Below, piece after piece: positions 1-6,585 of a stretch of DNA of 16,562 nt. Every line of letters starts with the position of its first letter. Position 1 is the stretch's first letter. The stretch lies in NCBI GenBank assembly GCA_036555065.1, contig DATBLZ010000141.1:1-16562 (forward strand). The letters are read 5' to 3'. This stretch comes from DATBLZ01 sp036555065 (GTDB lineage: Bacteria; Pseudomonadota; Gammaproteobacteria; Steroidobacterales; Rariloculaceae). The translations under genes and the position numbers were made by a program. Below the pieces are notes generated by a model. It was not told where the DNA came from. It searched no databases and saw nothing but the letters and a program-made list of their open reading frames with translations.

Positions 1-1083
1 TCGCATTGGGCTCTGCTTGTGACTTTGTCGAGCCTCGCGGCCATTCCCGCACGCGCCGAATGGCGCTGCGACTGCACGACGATCACGGATAGCTGTCGCG
101 CCGACGTAACGATTCAAGGCAGTTGGGTCGAGGTCAGCAGCGACCGCCAAGAATGCTCCAGAGTCGACTACTTCATCGACGGCCTGCCGTTCGTAGCCGT
201 CGTCGTCGGCGGGGTACAACGGCAAGACTGGATCGCGCGCACCGAGGGCTCGCAGGTGCTCGTGCAGAGCTGTCAAGTGTGCCGCGACAACGCCGGCGCC
301 GACACTCCGGGGCCGGCCGCAACCCCGCCGGCCGCCGCCCGCGCGCCGACATCCGCGCTCACCCCGATCATCAAAGTCGTCCCCGAATATCCCGAAAGCG
401 CGCGGCTCCAGGGCATCGAGGGCCGCGTCGAGCTCAACTTCACCGTCAATTCCTCGGGCGCCGTCGAATCGCCGACCGTTACGGCCTCATCGCCGACGGG
501 CGTATTCGATCGAGCGGCGCTCGCGGCGATCAGCCGTTGGCGCTACGCCCCGGTCGCGCAAGACGCCCCGGCGCGCAATGCCTCGGAGGTCCTCGTTTTC
601 GCGCTCGAAGGAAACACGCGCGGCGACGAGCGCGGGCGCGCCTCCGTCAACAACGGCGGACCGCGCAACGAGTGCGTGCGCGAGAATTCGGTTTACAACT
701 ACGGCGACGTCGTCGACGTCGAGCTCATCAACGCGTGCGCCGACCCGCTGCTCGTATACAGCTGCGCCGCGGGCACGGGCCGACACGCGGATCGCTGGGT
801 ATGCGCGAGCCTCGAGGAAGCGGCGCGCGTCCTCGTCGCGCCGGGCGACGTGCGCGTCGGCATGCCGGTCAACGACACGGCAGCCGGGCGCGGCGTGTTC
901 GAGCTCACCGACCGCTATCTGATCACGCGCGCCCCGAATACCCAATACTGGTGGGTGGCCTGCGGCTCCGCAGACACGGCTTGCCGCGAAAACGCGCGCC
1001 TCTGGATGCGCTCGCTCAACCAGCAGAGCGCCGACGTCGATCCGCAAGCGCGGTCCTCGCTCGCCATCGGCCGCTCTTATTAG
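1..1083 (+). CDS. Secreted protein with TonB C-terminal domain between two cysteine-rich regions (5' partial)
   Basis: The frame is open from base 1, and the first codons (SHWALLVTLSSLAAIPARA) read as the hydrophobic core and cleavage region of a signal peptide, so the true start lies upstream of the window; the GTG at base 19 sits inside that peptide and is unlikely to be the start. The mature protein has a cysteine-rich N-terminal part (six Cys, about bases 67-282), an Ala/Pro linker (about 298-350), a TonB_C-type domain (about 364-610, with the typical pattern PEYPESARLQGIEGRVEL, then DRAALAAISRWRYAP) and a second cysteine-rich C-terminal part (six more Cys, about 673-1002). Even cysteine numbers in both flanks suggest disulfides in the periplasm. 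TonB_C domains usually end proteins anchored by an N-terminal membrane helix, so a central position in an exported protein is atypical. The function is unknown; a role in envelope protein interaction is inference. The 3' end overlaps the next, convergent gene by 4 bases. Confidence 0.8.
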   Translation, partial: SHWALLVTLSSLAAIPARAEWRCDCTTITDSCRADVTIQGSWVEVSSDRQECSRVDYFIDGLPFVAVVVGGVQRQDWIARTEGSQVLVQSCQVCRDNAGADTPGPAATPPAAARAPTSALTPIIKVVPEYPESARLQGIEGRVELNFTVNSSGAVESPTVTASSPTGVFDRAALAAISRWRYAPVAQDAPARNASEVLVFALEGNTRGDERGRASVNNGGPRNECVRENSVYNYGDVVDVELINACADPLLVYSCAAGTGRHADRWVCASLEEAARVLVAPGDVRVGMPVNDTAAGRGVFELTDRYLITRAPNTQYWWVACGSADTACRENARLWMRSLNQQSADVDPQARSSLAIGRSY

Positions 1084-1526
1084 GGCGAGTCAGCGGGATT
1101 CACGCTGACCTGAATCCGAAAGACCTTCTCGCCGTCGCCGGCTTCGAGCCGGGCAATGATCTGTCCCACCGTCGGCGCCGGCGCGACCAGCGTCACGGGC
1201 ATGATATTGTGGCCGGGCACGAGCCGCGTGCGCCAGCGGATGCGCTGCTCGCCCGCGTGCCCGACGAGCTCGATGCCGCGCGGAAGCTCGATGAGCAGCG
1301 CCGCATCGGACACTGCGCTCTTCGCGGTGAAAACGAGATTCAGCTCGCGGCTTTGGCCCGCGGTCATGACGACGCTCGGCAGACCTGCGGAGATTCGGGT
1401 GCGCGGCGCCTCGACGAGTAGTCCCGTGTAGATAACCGTGAGCACGCTCGCGCCGAACGCAGCGACGAATGCCAGGGCGACCAAGCGCGGCGCGCGGCGC
1501 CCGGCGGGCCTCGATTCGCCACTCAC
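1080..1526 (-). CDS. Single-pass membrane protein with periplasmic beta-rich domain
   Basis: This 148-residue protein has a short, basic cytoplasmic tail (residues 1-13), one hydrophobic helix (about 14-38) and a periplasmic part of about 105 residues with alternating beta-strand-like segments (LELPRGIEL-type, then IRWRTRLVPGHN, then VARLEAGDGEKVFRIQVSV-like endings). From memory, this C-terminal pattern resembles the extracytoplasmic part of some proteobacterial anti-sigma-type (zf-HC2) membrane proteins, but no zinc-finger region is present: only about 55 bases separate the start from the divergent neighbour. The GTG start at 1526 is the only reasonable start in frame; the ATG at 1542 is in another frame. 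Its stop overlaps the stop of the convergent TonB_C gene by 4 bases. No specific function can be assigned. Confidence 0.7.
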   Translation of the reverse strand: MSGESRPAGRRAPRLVALAFVAAFGASVLTVIYTGLLVEAPRTRISAGLPSVVMTAGQSRELNLVFTAKSAVSDAALLIELPRGIELVGHAGEQRIRWRTRLVPGHNIMPVTLVAPAPTVGQIIARLEAGDGEKVFRIQVSVNPADSP

Positions 1527-1581
1527 GATTGCACTCTATCATGCTGTACAGACGCCGTCGTCGGTCTCATCATTTAGCGTC

Positions 1582-2370
1582 ATGCAGGGATTTCTCAAAG
1601 CCGTTGCCTTGCTCGCCGGGTCCGTCGTGCTCGCGGCGCCCGGCGCCGCGCGTTCCCTCCAGGAAGTGCGAAACCACGGAACGCTGCGCGTCGGCGTTGC
1701 GCTTGCGGCGCCGTGGGCGATGCGGGAGGCAGACGGGGCGCTCAGTGGTTTCGAGATCGATGTCGCCAACAAGCTAGCGGCCGACATGCGCGTGCGCGCC
1801 CAGATCGTCGTTTACGAGTTCGCCGAGCTGATTCCGGCGCTCGAGGCCGGCGAAATCGACATCGTCGCTGCCGGGTTGGCGATCAAGTCCGAGCGCGCGC
1901 TGCATGTGAACTTCAGTCAACCTTATGCTACGAGCGGAATTGCGCTCGCGACGAATTCCACGCGGACCTCGGGCGTGCAACGATTCGAGGAGCTCGACGA
2001 CGAGAAGTACAAAGTCGCCGCGGTCGAAAACTCCGTCGCGGTCGCGCTCGCGCGCCGACTCTTGCCGAACGCGAGCTTGGTGCTGTTCGCATCGACCGAG
2101 GCGGCGAGCGCGGCGCTCGTCGAGGGCAGCGTTGATGCGTATCTCGAGGACGAGCCCGTGCCGACGTTTCTTGCGCTCGAGCACCAAGGCACGATCGATC
2201 TGCCGCTCGCGCGGCCGCTGCTGCAGGCGCGTGCGGGGTTCGCCGTGAACAAGGGCGACGCCGACTTTCTCGCGTTTCTCAATGCCTGGATCGTCGAGCG
2301 CGAGGACGACACATGGCTGCCGACGACGCAGCGCTACTGGTTCAAATCCCTCGATTGGCGGAATCGGTGA
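1582..2370 (+). CDS. Extracellular solute-binding protein, family 3 (orphan periplasmic binding protein)
   Basis: A 262-residue exported protein of the SBP_bac_3 (PBP type 2) family. It has a signal peptide (MQGFLKAVALLAGSVVLAAP, cleavage near residue 23), the opening beta strand GTLRVGV (33-39), the family signature GFEIDVANKLA (56-66) and the segment LEAGEIDIVAAGLAIKSERA followed by FSQPY (about 87-115), where Arg105 is at the position that normally binds an alpha-carboxylate. Such proteins capture amino acids or similar small polar ligands for ABC importers or sensory proteins. No permease or ATPase gene is adjacent, so it may serve a distant transporter or have another binding role. The ATG at 1582 is chosen because it begins a normal signal peptide; an open frame from 1438 would add 48 residues with no export logic. 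The stop overlaps the GTG of the next gene. Confidence 0.88.
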   Translation: MQGFLKAVALLAGSVVLAAPGAARSLQEVRNHGTLRVGVALAAPWAMREADGALSGFEIDVANKLAADMRVRAQIVVYEFAELIPALEAGEIDIVAAGLAIKSERALHVNFSQPYATSGIALATNSTRTSGVQRFEELDDEKYKVAAVENSVAVALARRLLPNASLVLFASTEAASAALVEGSVDAYLEDEPVPTFLALEHQGTIDLPLARPLLQARAGFAVNKGDADFLAFLNAWIVEREDDTWLPTTQRYWFKSLDWRNR

Positions 2371-2768
2371 GCACCGCCGGGAAGGGTCTGCTCGCCGCCT
2401 CGTTCGCGGCTCTAGTCTTGCTCGCGGCCGCCGCGCGCGGCCAGGAAAGCGACCTAACGCTGCCCCCGCGCATCGACGCGAGCGCGCGCTCGACGACGCT
2501 CGCGCCGCCTGCCGAGGGCCGCGACGATTCGCTCGAGGAAATCATCGTCGTCGGCGGGACCGAATGGCGTCTGCCCGATCTCGGCAGCGAATGGCGCGCG
2601 CGCGCCGCGGCCGAGCAGGAGACGCAGCGCATCGACGTGTCGTTCTTGCCGCTCTACGATCCCGAGCGCGACCCCATCGACTACGACCCGTTCCGCATCA
2701 ACCGCGAGATCCAGCGAGTCGGTTTCATCGAGCTCTTTCGCGTCGAATTCGGCGACCGGTCGAAGTAG
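2367..2768 (+). CDS. Small secreted protein with TonB-box-like motif, coupled to the solute-binding protein
   Basis: The start is the GTG at 2367, which overlaps the preceding TGA in a GTGA arrangement; it gives a clean signal peptide (STAGKGLLAASFAALVLLAA, cleavage near the ARG-QES sequence). An ATG at 2313 is in frame but would bury that signal behind 18 unrelated residues. The 133-residue product has a Pro/Ser-rich linker (about 30-52), the motif LEEIIVVG at 56-63, then EWRLPDLGSEWR and an acidic/aromatic C-terminus (LYDPERDPIDYDPFRINRE). LEEIIVVG closely resembles TonB boxes such as LEEVIVTA in the receptor at 11561, but there is no plug or barrel. I do not recognise the family. The coupling suggests that it works with, or is co-expressed with, the solute-binding protein. 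A REP palindrome begins 3 bases after its stop. Confidence 0.75.
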   Translation: MSTAGKGLLAASFAALVLLAAAARGQESDLTLPPRIDASARSTTLAPPAEGRDDSLEEIIVVGGTEWRLPDLGSEWRARAAAEQETQRIDVSFLPLYDPERDPIDYDPFRINREIQRVGFIELFRVEFGDRSK

Positions 2769-2770
2769 TC

Positions 2771-2794
2771 AATCGCGGCTAAAGCCGCTCTCAC
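2771..2794. repeat. REP-like palindrome, copy 1
   Basis: A 24-base unit: AATC, then the imperfect palindrome GCGGC-TAAA-GCCGC, then TCTCAC. On the minus strand it reads as GTGAGA, then the hairpin, then GATT, which is the head/stem layout of REP elements in Pseudomonas and relatives. It is identical over 24 bases to the copy at 4313 and fills the gap between two convergent stop codons, where it could act as a bidirectional 3'-end hairpin. Confidence 0.85.
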
Positions 2795-2798
2795 CGAG

Positions 2799-3269
2799 CT
2801 ATTTACCGAGCATACTGCGCAGCATCCACGCGTTCTTCTCGTGGATCTGCATGCGTTGCGTCAGCAAGTCTGCCGTCGGCTCATCGTGCGCGGCCGCAGC
2901 GATCGGAATGACCTCGCGGGCCGTTCGTACTACGGTCTCTTGGCCGATGACGAGCTGCTTGATCATTTCCTTGGCGGACGTCGACCCTTTCGCTTCCTTG
3001 ATCGTCGTCAGCTCGGCGAAGGCCGCATACGAGCCGGGCGCCGGATGGCCGAGAGCACGTATCCGCTCCGCGATCTGATCGACGGCGAGCGCAAGCTCGG
3101 TGTACTGCTGCTCGAACATCAGGTGCAGCGTATTGAACAGCGGCCCTTCGACGTTCCAGTGGTAGTTGTGGGTCTTGAGATAGAGCGTGTAGCTGTCGGC
3201 GAGAAGTCGCGACAACCCATTCGCGAGCGCGGCGCGATCCTTCTTGGAAATCCCGATGTCGATGCTCAT
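2799..3269 (-). CDS. dps: Dps ferritin-like DNA-protection protein
   Basis: A 156-residue Dps-family protein. These form dodecamers in the cytoplasm, oxidise Fe(II) with hydrogen peroxide, store the iron, and in many species bind DNA. The inter-subunit ferroxidase ligands are all visible with the spacing of E. coli Dps: His37 (in NYHWNVEGP), His49 (in NTLHLMFE), Asp64 and Glu68 (in AVDQIAER), with Glu53 in place of the usual Asp. The N-terminus is short with few lysines, so DNA binding by a long basic tail is uncertain. The ATG at 3269 is chosen because a GGAGG Shine-Dalgarno sequence precedes it by 4 bases; an in-frame TTG at 3299 lies on the predicted -10 element. It is divergent from oxyR, its classic regulator, with about 116 bases between the starts. 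Expression is therefore probably peroxide-induced (inference). Confidence 0.96.
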   Translation of the reverse strand: MSIDIGISKKDRAALANGLSRLLADSYTLYLKTHNYHWNVEGPLFNTLHLMFEQQYTELALAVDQIAERIRALGHPAPGSYAAFAELTTIKEAKGSTSAKEMIKQLVIGQETVVRTAREVIPIAAAAHDEPTADLLTQRMQIHEKNAWMLRSMLGK

Positions 3270-3273
3270 GGCG

Positions 3274-3278
3274 CCTCC
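3274..3278 (-). promoter_or_regulatory. Shine-Dalgarno sequence of dps
   Basis: GGAGG on the minus strand, 4 bases before the ATG at 3269. It decides this start over the in-frame TTG 30 bases upstream. Confidence 0.75.
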
Positions 3279-3298
3279 AAGGATGTGTCGTTGACGCA

Positions 3299-3327
3299 AG
3301 TATACGGACTTCGCGCATTGTAGGAAA
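3299..3327 (-). promoter_or_regulatory. Predicted dps promoter (weak -35, good -10)
   Basis: On the minus strand, TATACT (3304-3299) is a 5/6 match to the sigma-70 -10 element, and TTTCCT (3327-3322) lies 17 bases upstream as a poor -35. A good -10 with a poor -35 is what is expected of an activator-dependent promoter such as an OxyR-activated one. Transcription would start near 3292, leaving a leader of about 23 bases that carries the GGAGG. Confidence 0.55.
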
Positions 3328-3339
3328 TCGTATATTTGT

Positions 3340-3354
3340 GTCGTTATAATCTAT
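3340..3354 (+). promoter_or_regulatory. Candidate OxyR half-operator
   Basis: GTCGTTATAATCTAT matches 8 of 10 defined positions of the E. coli OxyR element ATAGnTnnnAnCTAT. I could not find a good second half-site at the expected 7-base spacing on either side (about 3/10 both ways), so this is only a candidate. Its place fits: it overlaps the oxyR -10 (autorepression) and lies about 48-62 bases upstream of the predicted dps start (activation). Confidence 0.4.
3345..3350 (+). promoter_or_regulatory. Predicted oxyR -10 element
   Basis: A perfect TATAAT about 35 bases upstream of the oxyR ATG; the hexamer 17 bases further upstream (AGGAAA, 3322-3327) is a poor -35 and is the complement of the dps -35. 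The two promoters are therefore back to back and could compete. Confidence 0.5.
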
Positions 3355-3385
3355 TCTTCGGAATATTAATGGCACCTACGCTTCG

Positions 3386-4297
3386 ATGGCCACGCAACAG
3401 CGCCACTTACCTTCGACCAAGCAACTGCGCTACTTCGTGGCGCTCGTCGAAGAGCAGCACTTCGGGCGCGCGGCCGCGCGTTGCTTCGTTTCGCAGTCGG
3501 CCTTCAGCGTTGCGATTCAGGAGCTCGAGAGCCTGCTCGGCGCAAATCTCGTCGACCGAACGAACCGCAGCGTCACCATCACGGCGCTCGGCAAGGAAAT
3601 CGCCGTTCTAGCCAGGCTTTGCCTCCAGGATCTCAACGCGCTCGTCGAAGCGGCACGCGGACATGCGGAGCCGCTGCGGGGACCGCTGCAGCTCGGCGTC
3701 ATCCCGACGATCGCCCCGTTCCTGCTGCCGCGCGTGCTGCCGAAGCTCCGCAAGGAGTTCCCGAGCCTCGAGCTCTATCTTCACGAGGACGTCACCGAGG
3801 GGCTTTACGCGCTGCTCATGGAAGGCGCGCTCGATCTCGTCCTGCTCGCGCTCCCCTATCCCCTGGCCGGCGTCGAGGAAATGGCGCTTTTCGAAGACCG
3901 CTTCCGTCTCGCCGTGCGCAAGGGATCGACGCTCGTCGATCCGACGAACTACCGCTTCAGCCGCTTGCACGCGGGCAGCGTCCTGCTGCTTCGCGAAGGT
4001 CATTGTCTGCGCGAGCACGCGATCGAGGCATGCAAGCTCCGTGATTCGAAAAAGCTCAATCCGTTCTCGGCCTCGAGCCTGTTGACGCTCATCGAGATGG
4101 TCGATGCAGATCTCGGCATCACATTCTTGCCGGAGATGGCGGAAGACTCGGCCATGCTACAACGCACACAGGTCATGACCTATCCGCTCGGCGAAGCCAC
4201 GCAACGCACGATCGGCCTGATTTGGCGCCGTGGCAGCCCGCGCAGCACGGAGTTTCGCAGGCTCGGCGAGAGCATCACGCGGCACCGGAAAAGCTGA
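3386..4297 (+). CDS. oxyR: OxyR, hydrogen-peroxide-sensing LysR-family regulator
   Basis: A 303-residue LysR-type regulator, the usual OxyR length. An N-terminal winged helix-turn-helix (about 12-70, LRYFVALVEEQHFGRAAARC then SQSAFSVAIQELE) is followed by a linker helix and a substrate-binding-like sensor domain (about 97-295). The OxyR-specific feature is the redox pair Cys207 and Cys216 in REGHCLREHAIEAC, nine residues apart as in E. coli Cys199/Cys208, which form an intramolecular disulfide when peroxide rises. Two further cysteines, in the DNA-binding half, are not part of the known switch. The gene is divergent from dps. No strong Shine-Dalgarno sequence is seen before the ATG at 3386, so translation may be modest. 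A REP palindrome starts 16 bases after its stop. Confidence 0.95.
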   Translation: MATQQRHLPSTKQLRYFVALVEEQHFGRAAARCFVSQSAFSVAIQELESLLGANLVDRTNRSVTITALGKEIAVLARLCLQDLNALVEAARGHAEPLRGPLQLGVIPTIAPFLLPRVLPKLRKEFPSLELYLHEDVTEGLYALLMEGALDLVLLALPYPLAGVEEMALFEDRFRLAVRKGSTLVDPTNYRFSRLHAGSVLLLREGHCLREHAIEACKLRDSKKLNPFSASSLLTLIEMVDADLGITFLPEMAEDSAMLQRTQVMTYPLGEATQRTIGLIWRRGSPRSTEFRRLGESITRHRKS

Positions 4298-4312
4298 AGG
4301 CGGTTTCTGAAG

Positions 4313-4336
4313 AATCGCGGCTAAAGCCGCTCTCAC
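4313..4336. repeat. REP-like palindrome, copy 2
   Basis: The same 24-base unit as at 2771 with no mismatch, 16 bases after the oxyR stop. It lies in a 133-base gap before the DUF2461 gene; the rest of the gap holds a weak CATAAT (about 4359) that could be a -10 but has no convincing -35. Confidence 0.85.
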
Positions 4337-4430
4337 ATGAATGTCAGCGATCCGGCCATAATAAGAGCTTCAAGCGCCAGCGCCGCACGCCTAGACTCGC
4401 CGCTAGAGCTCATCGTCAGAGACTGCCGCC

Positions 4431-5135
4431 GTGCCGCGTAAATCAGCTGCCGAGATGGATCCTTTCAGCAGGGAAACGTTCCGTTTCCTCACGGAGCTCG
4501 AGGCCAACAACGAGCGTCCCTGGTTTCAAGTCAACAAGCACCGTTACGAACGCGCCGTCGTCGAGCCGGCGCTCGCGTTCATCGGCGCGATGTCGCCCCT
4601 TCTCGCGCGAATTTCCGCGCATATCCTCGCCATGCCGAAACGCACGGGCGGTTCGCTGATCCGCATCTATCGCGATACGCGATTCGCGTACAACAAAACG
4701 CCGTACAAAACGAACATCGGGATTCAGTTCCGCCACGAAGCCGGCGGCGACGTGCACGCGCCCGGGTTTTACGTTCACATAGAGCCGGACGGCTGCTTTC
4801 TGGGCGCCGGCATTTGGCGCCCCGAGCCCGATGCGTTGCGCGCGATCAGAGCACGAATCGCCGCGCAGCCGGATCAGTGGCAACGGGCCGTGACGGATCG
4901 GCGCTTTGCTGCCGAGTTCGCGCTCACGGGCGATCGCCTCGAGCGGCCGCCACGCGGATTCTCGGCCGCATCGCCGCATGTCGAAGACCTCAAGCGCAAG
5001 GACTTCACGGCGATCAGCCGGCTGACGCAGCGCGAGGTTCTCGGGCGGGACTTTCCCGGGCTCGTTGCCGCGCGCTTCAAGACGGCCGCGCCGCTGATGG
5101 CGTTCCTTTGCGCGGCGCTCTATCTCGAATATTGA
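4431..5135 (+). CDS. DUF2461 family protein (TIGR02453-like)
   Basis: A 234-residue cytoplasmic protein of the DUF2461 family, usually about 210-230 residues. Family hallmarks are visible: FLTELEANNERPWFQVNKHRYE (about 19-40), the conserved RIYRDTRFAYNKTPYKTNIG (about 77-96), the GFYVHIEPDGCFLGAGIW segment (about 111-128) and a basic C-terminal helix region. The biochemical function of the family is not established. The GTG at 4431 (product MPRKSAAEM...) and the in-frame ATG at 4455 are both possible starts; neither has a clear Shine-Dalgarno sequence. The 3' end overlaps the convergent TPR/TonB-like gene by 16 bases. There is no operon partner on this strand. Confidence 0.88.
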   Translation: MPRKSAAEMDPFSRETFRFLTELEANNERPWFQVNKHRYERAVVEPALAFIGAMSPLLARISAHILAMPKRTGGSLIRIYRDTRFAYNKTPYKTNIGIQFRHEAGGDVHAPGFYVHIEPDGCFLGAGIWRPEPDALRAIRARIAAQPDQWQRAVTDRRFAAEFALTGDRLERPPRGFSAASPHVEDLKRKDFTAISRLTQREVLGRDFPGLVAARFKTAAPLMAFLCAALYLEY

Positions 5136-6511
5136 CCGCGACCGGACGGCGGTTGGCGCGCGCTCCCGGCCGTCGACACCGGATTCTCGGGCAGGTAGTA
5201 GCGCACGACGACCGGGGCCGAATCGGCCAGCTCGCCGTCGACCGCGCGCGGCCGAAAGCTCGCGTACTCGAGCGAGCGGATCAAGTCCCTCTGCTCCCGG
5301 CGTGTCGCGTCCTCGCTTGCGGCCAAGATCTCGATCTGTTCGGCCCTGCCGCTCTTGGTGATTGCGAATGCAACCTCGATGTAACGCGACGACTCCGTCG
5401 ATGCGAGCGGGTTCGGCGCGTGCGTCGGCAACATCACGGGCAGCTCGGGCGAAAAAATCCGCGCCATCGATTCGCGCGCATCGTCGCCGAGCCTGAGCTC
5501 TGCAAAGGCCCGCGCGTAGAGCTTGAGGGCCAACTCGTCGACTTCGTTGAAAGAACGATTGTCGTTCTGCGCATACCAGAGGTACCAATCCGCAAGCTCG
5601 GCGAACGCATTTGCGCGAGCCGCAGCCGGAGCTCCGCTGCGGATTTCGTAGACTACCAAACGCATGAGGGTGGCCCAACCGCCCACGTTCCCAAAGGTTA
5701 TTGGGCCAAAATGGCCGATCGGCTCTAAACAGCGGCCGATGAGCTCCGACGCGAGAAGCTGGTCGATTGTTCCGGACCGGCAGCTGACTGTTCGTATGAA
5801 TGGAGCGCGGCGCAGGGCTTCCTTCTCGAGGTCCCGGAGCTCCCGGCTCGCGTAGTCGCCATTCACTACGAGAACCTCTATCGCCTCGGCGTAGTACTGC
5901 AAAATTTCCCGCGAAAGACGCTCGACGACCAGGCGCCAGGTGCCGAATGGGCACGCGCGGGCGTCCATGACAACAACCTGCTCGCCTCCTAGAGGGGTGC
6001 AAGGGACATAGATCCCGGGACGCAACTCCGCGAAGTCCGTGGCGCGGAATTCGTCGAGAAGCGCGGTACGGTCGTCGATGAGCTCGACGAAAATCGGCAG
6101 CATCCGCATGTCGTCGTAATGCTGCTGCGCGATCGTCACGAGCTCCTGCTGAAGGCCCCACGCGCGGTCGCCAGTGCCGAGCGCTTTTTCGCTGCGGATC
6201 TGCTGGCGCAACAGCTCCGCCTCTTCGACGGTGGCTGAAAACAAGCCGTGGCGGGCGCGCACGATCTGTCGCGCTTCTTGCAGAGCGATAATCGCGGACG
6301 TGTGCTCGCCGGCTTCCTGATGCAGCAAGGCCAGGCCGCGCAGCGGCGCGATCAGGCCCTCGGCGGTGGAGCCCTGCTCGGCCCGCACGTGCTCGATTTG
6401 CGCGAGTAAGCGTTGCTCGGATTCGACGGGGACATCCTCGGCCGCGGGCTGCCCGAGCGCCGCGCCGGAGGCCGCGGCGATACCGAGAAACCTGATGATG
6501 CTAATGATCAT
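5120..6511 (-). CDS. Secreted TPR-like protein with TonB-like C-terminal domain
   Basis: A 463-residue exported protein. The ATG at 6511 gives a standard signal peptide (MIISIIRFLGIAAASGAALG then QPA); the frame is open further to 6556, but that would add 15 residues ahead of the signal. Residues about 30-130 are helical with TPR-like pairing (GLALLHQEAGEHTSAIIALQEARQIV, then EEAELLRQQI), the middle is unassigned and contains several Cys, a second helical TPR-like stretch lies near 320-345 (NEVDELALKLYARAFAELRLGDDA), and the C-terminus (about 376-441: YIEVAFAITKSGRAEQIEIL, then RSLEYASFRPR) follows the TonB_C fold pattern. Combinations of helical repeats and a TonB_C-like tail without a membrane anchor occur in several proteobacteria; partners are unknown. 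It converges on the DUF2461 gene with a 16-base overlap. Function is not assigned. Confidence 0.8.
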   Translation of the reverse strand: MIISIIRFLGIAAASGAALGQPAAEDVPVESEQRLLAQIEHVRAEQGSTAEGLIAPLRGLALLHQEAGEHTSAIIALQEARQIVRARHGLFSATVEEAELLRQQIRSEKALGTGDRAWGLQQELVTIAQQHYDDMRMLPIFVELIDDRTALLDEFRATDFAELRPGIYVPCTPLGGEQVVVMDARACPFGTWRLVVERLSREILQYYAEAIEVLVVNGDYASRELRDLEKEALRRAPFIRTVSCRSGTIDQLLASELIGRCLEPIGHFGPITFGNVGGWATLMRLVVYEIRSGAPAAARANAFAELADWYLWYAQNDNRSFNEVDELALKLYARAFAELRLGDDARESMARIFSPELPVMLPTHAPNPLASTESSRYIEVAFAITKSGRAEQIEILAASEDATRREQRDLIRSLEYASFRPRAVDGELADSAPVVVRYYLPENPVSTAGSARQPPSGRGQYSR

Positions 6512-6585
6512 GGGCGCCCAGAAACCAAGGCTGGCAGCTGCCTGCCCGAGGCGCAAGTACGACCGCTAGTGCTAGGCTGTCGCCT

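Noticed and set aside
1438..1581. Upstream extension of the solute-binding protein
   Set aside because: It would overlap the start of the divergent gene and put 48 non-signal residues in front of a complete signal peptide at 1582.
2313..2366. ATG start of the small secreted protein at 2313
   Set aside because: It lies inside the preceding gene and hides the signal peptide; the overlapping GTG at 2367 explains both.
4443..6161. Long minus-strand open frame (572 residues) across the DUF2461 gene and part of the TPR/TonB-like gene
   Set aside because: Arg- and Ala-rich translation without recognisable domains, antisense to DUF2461 and out of frame with the signal-peptide-bearing TPR gene; typical of high-GC shadow frames.
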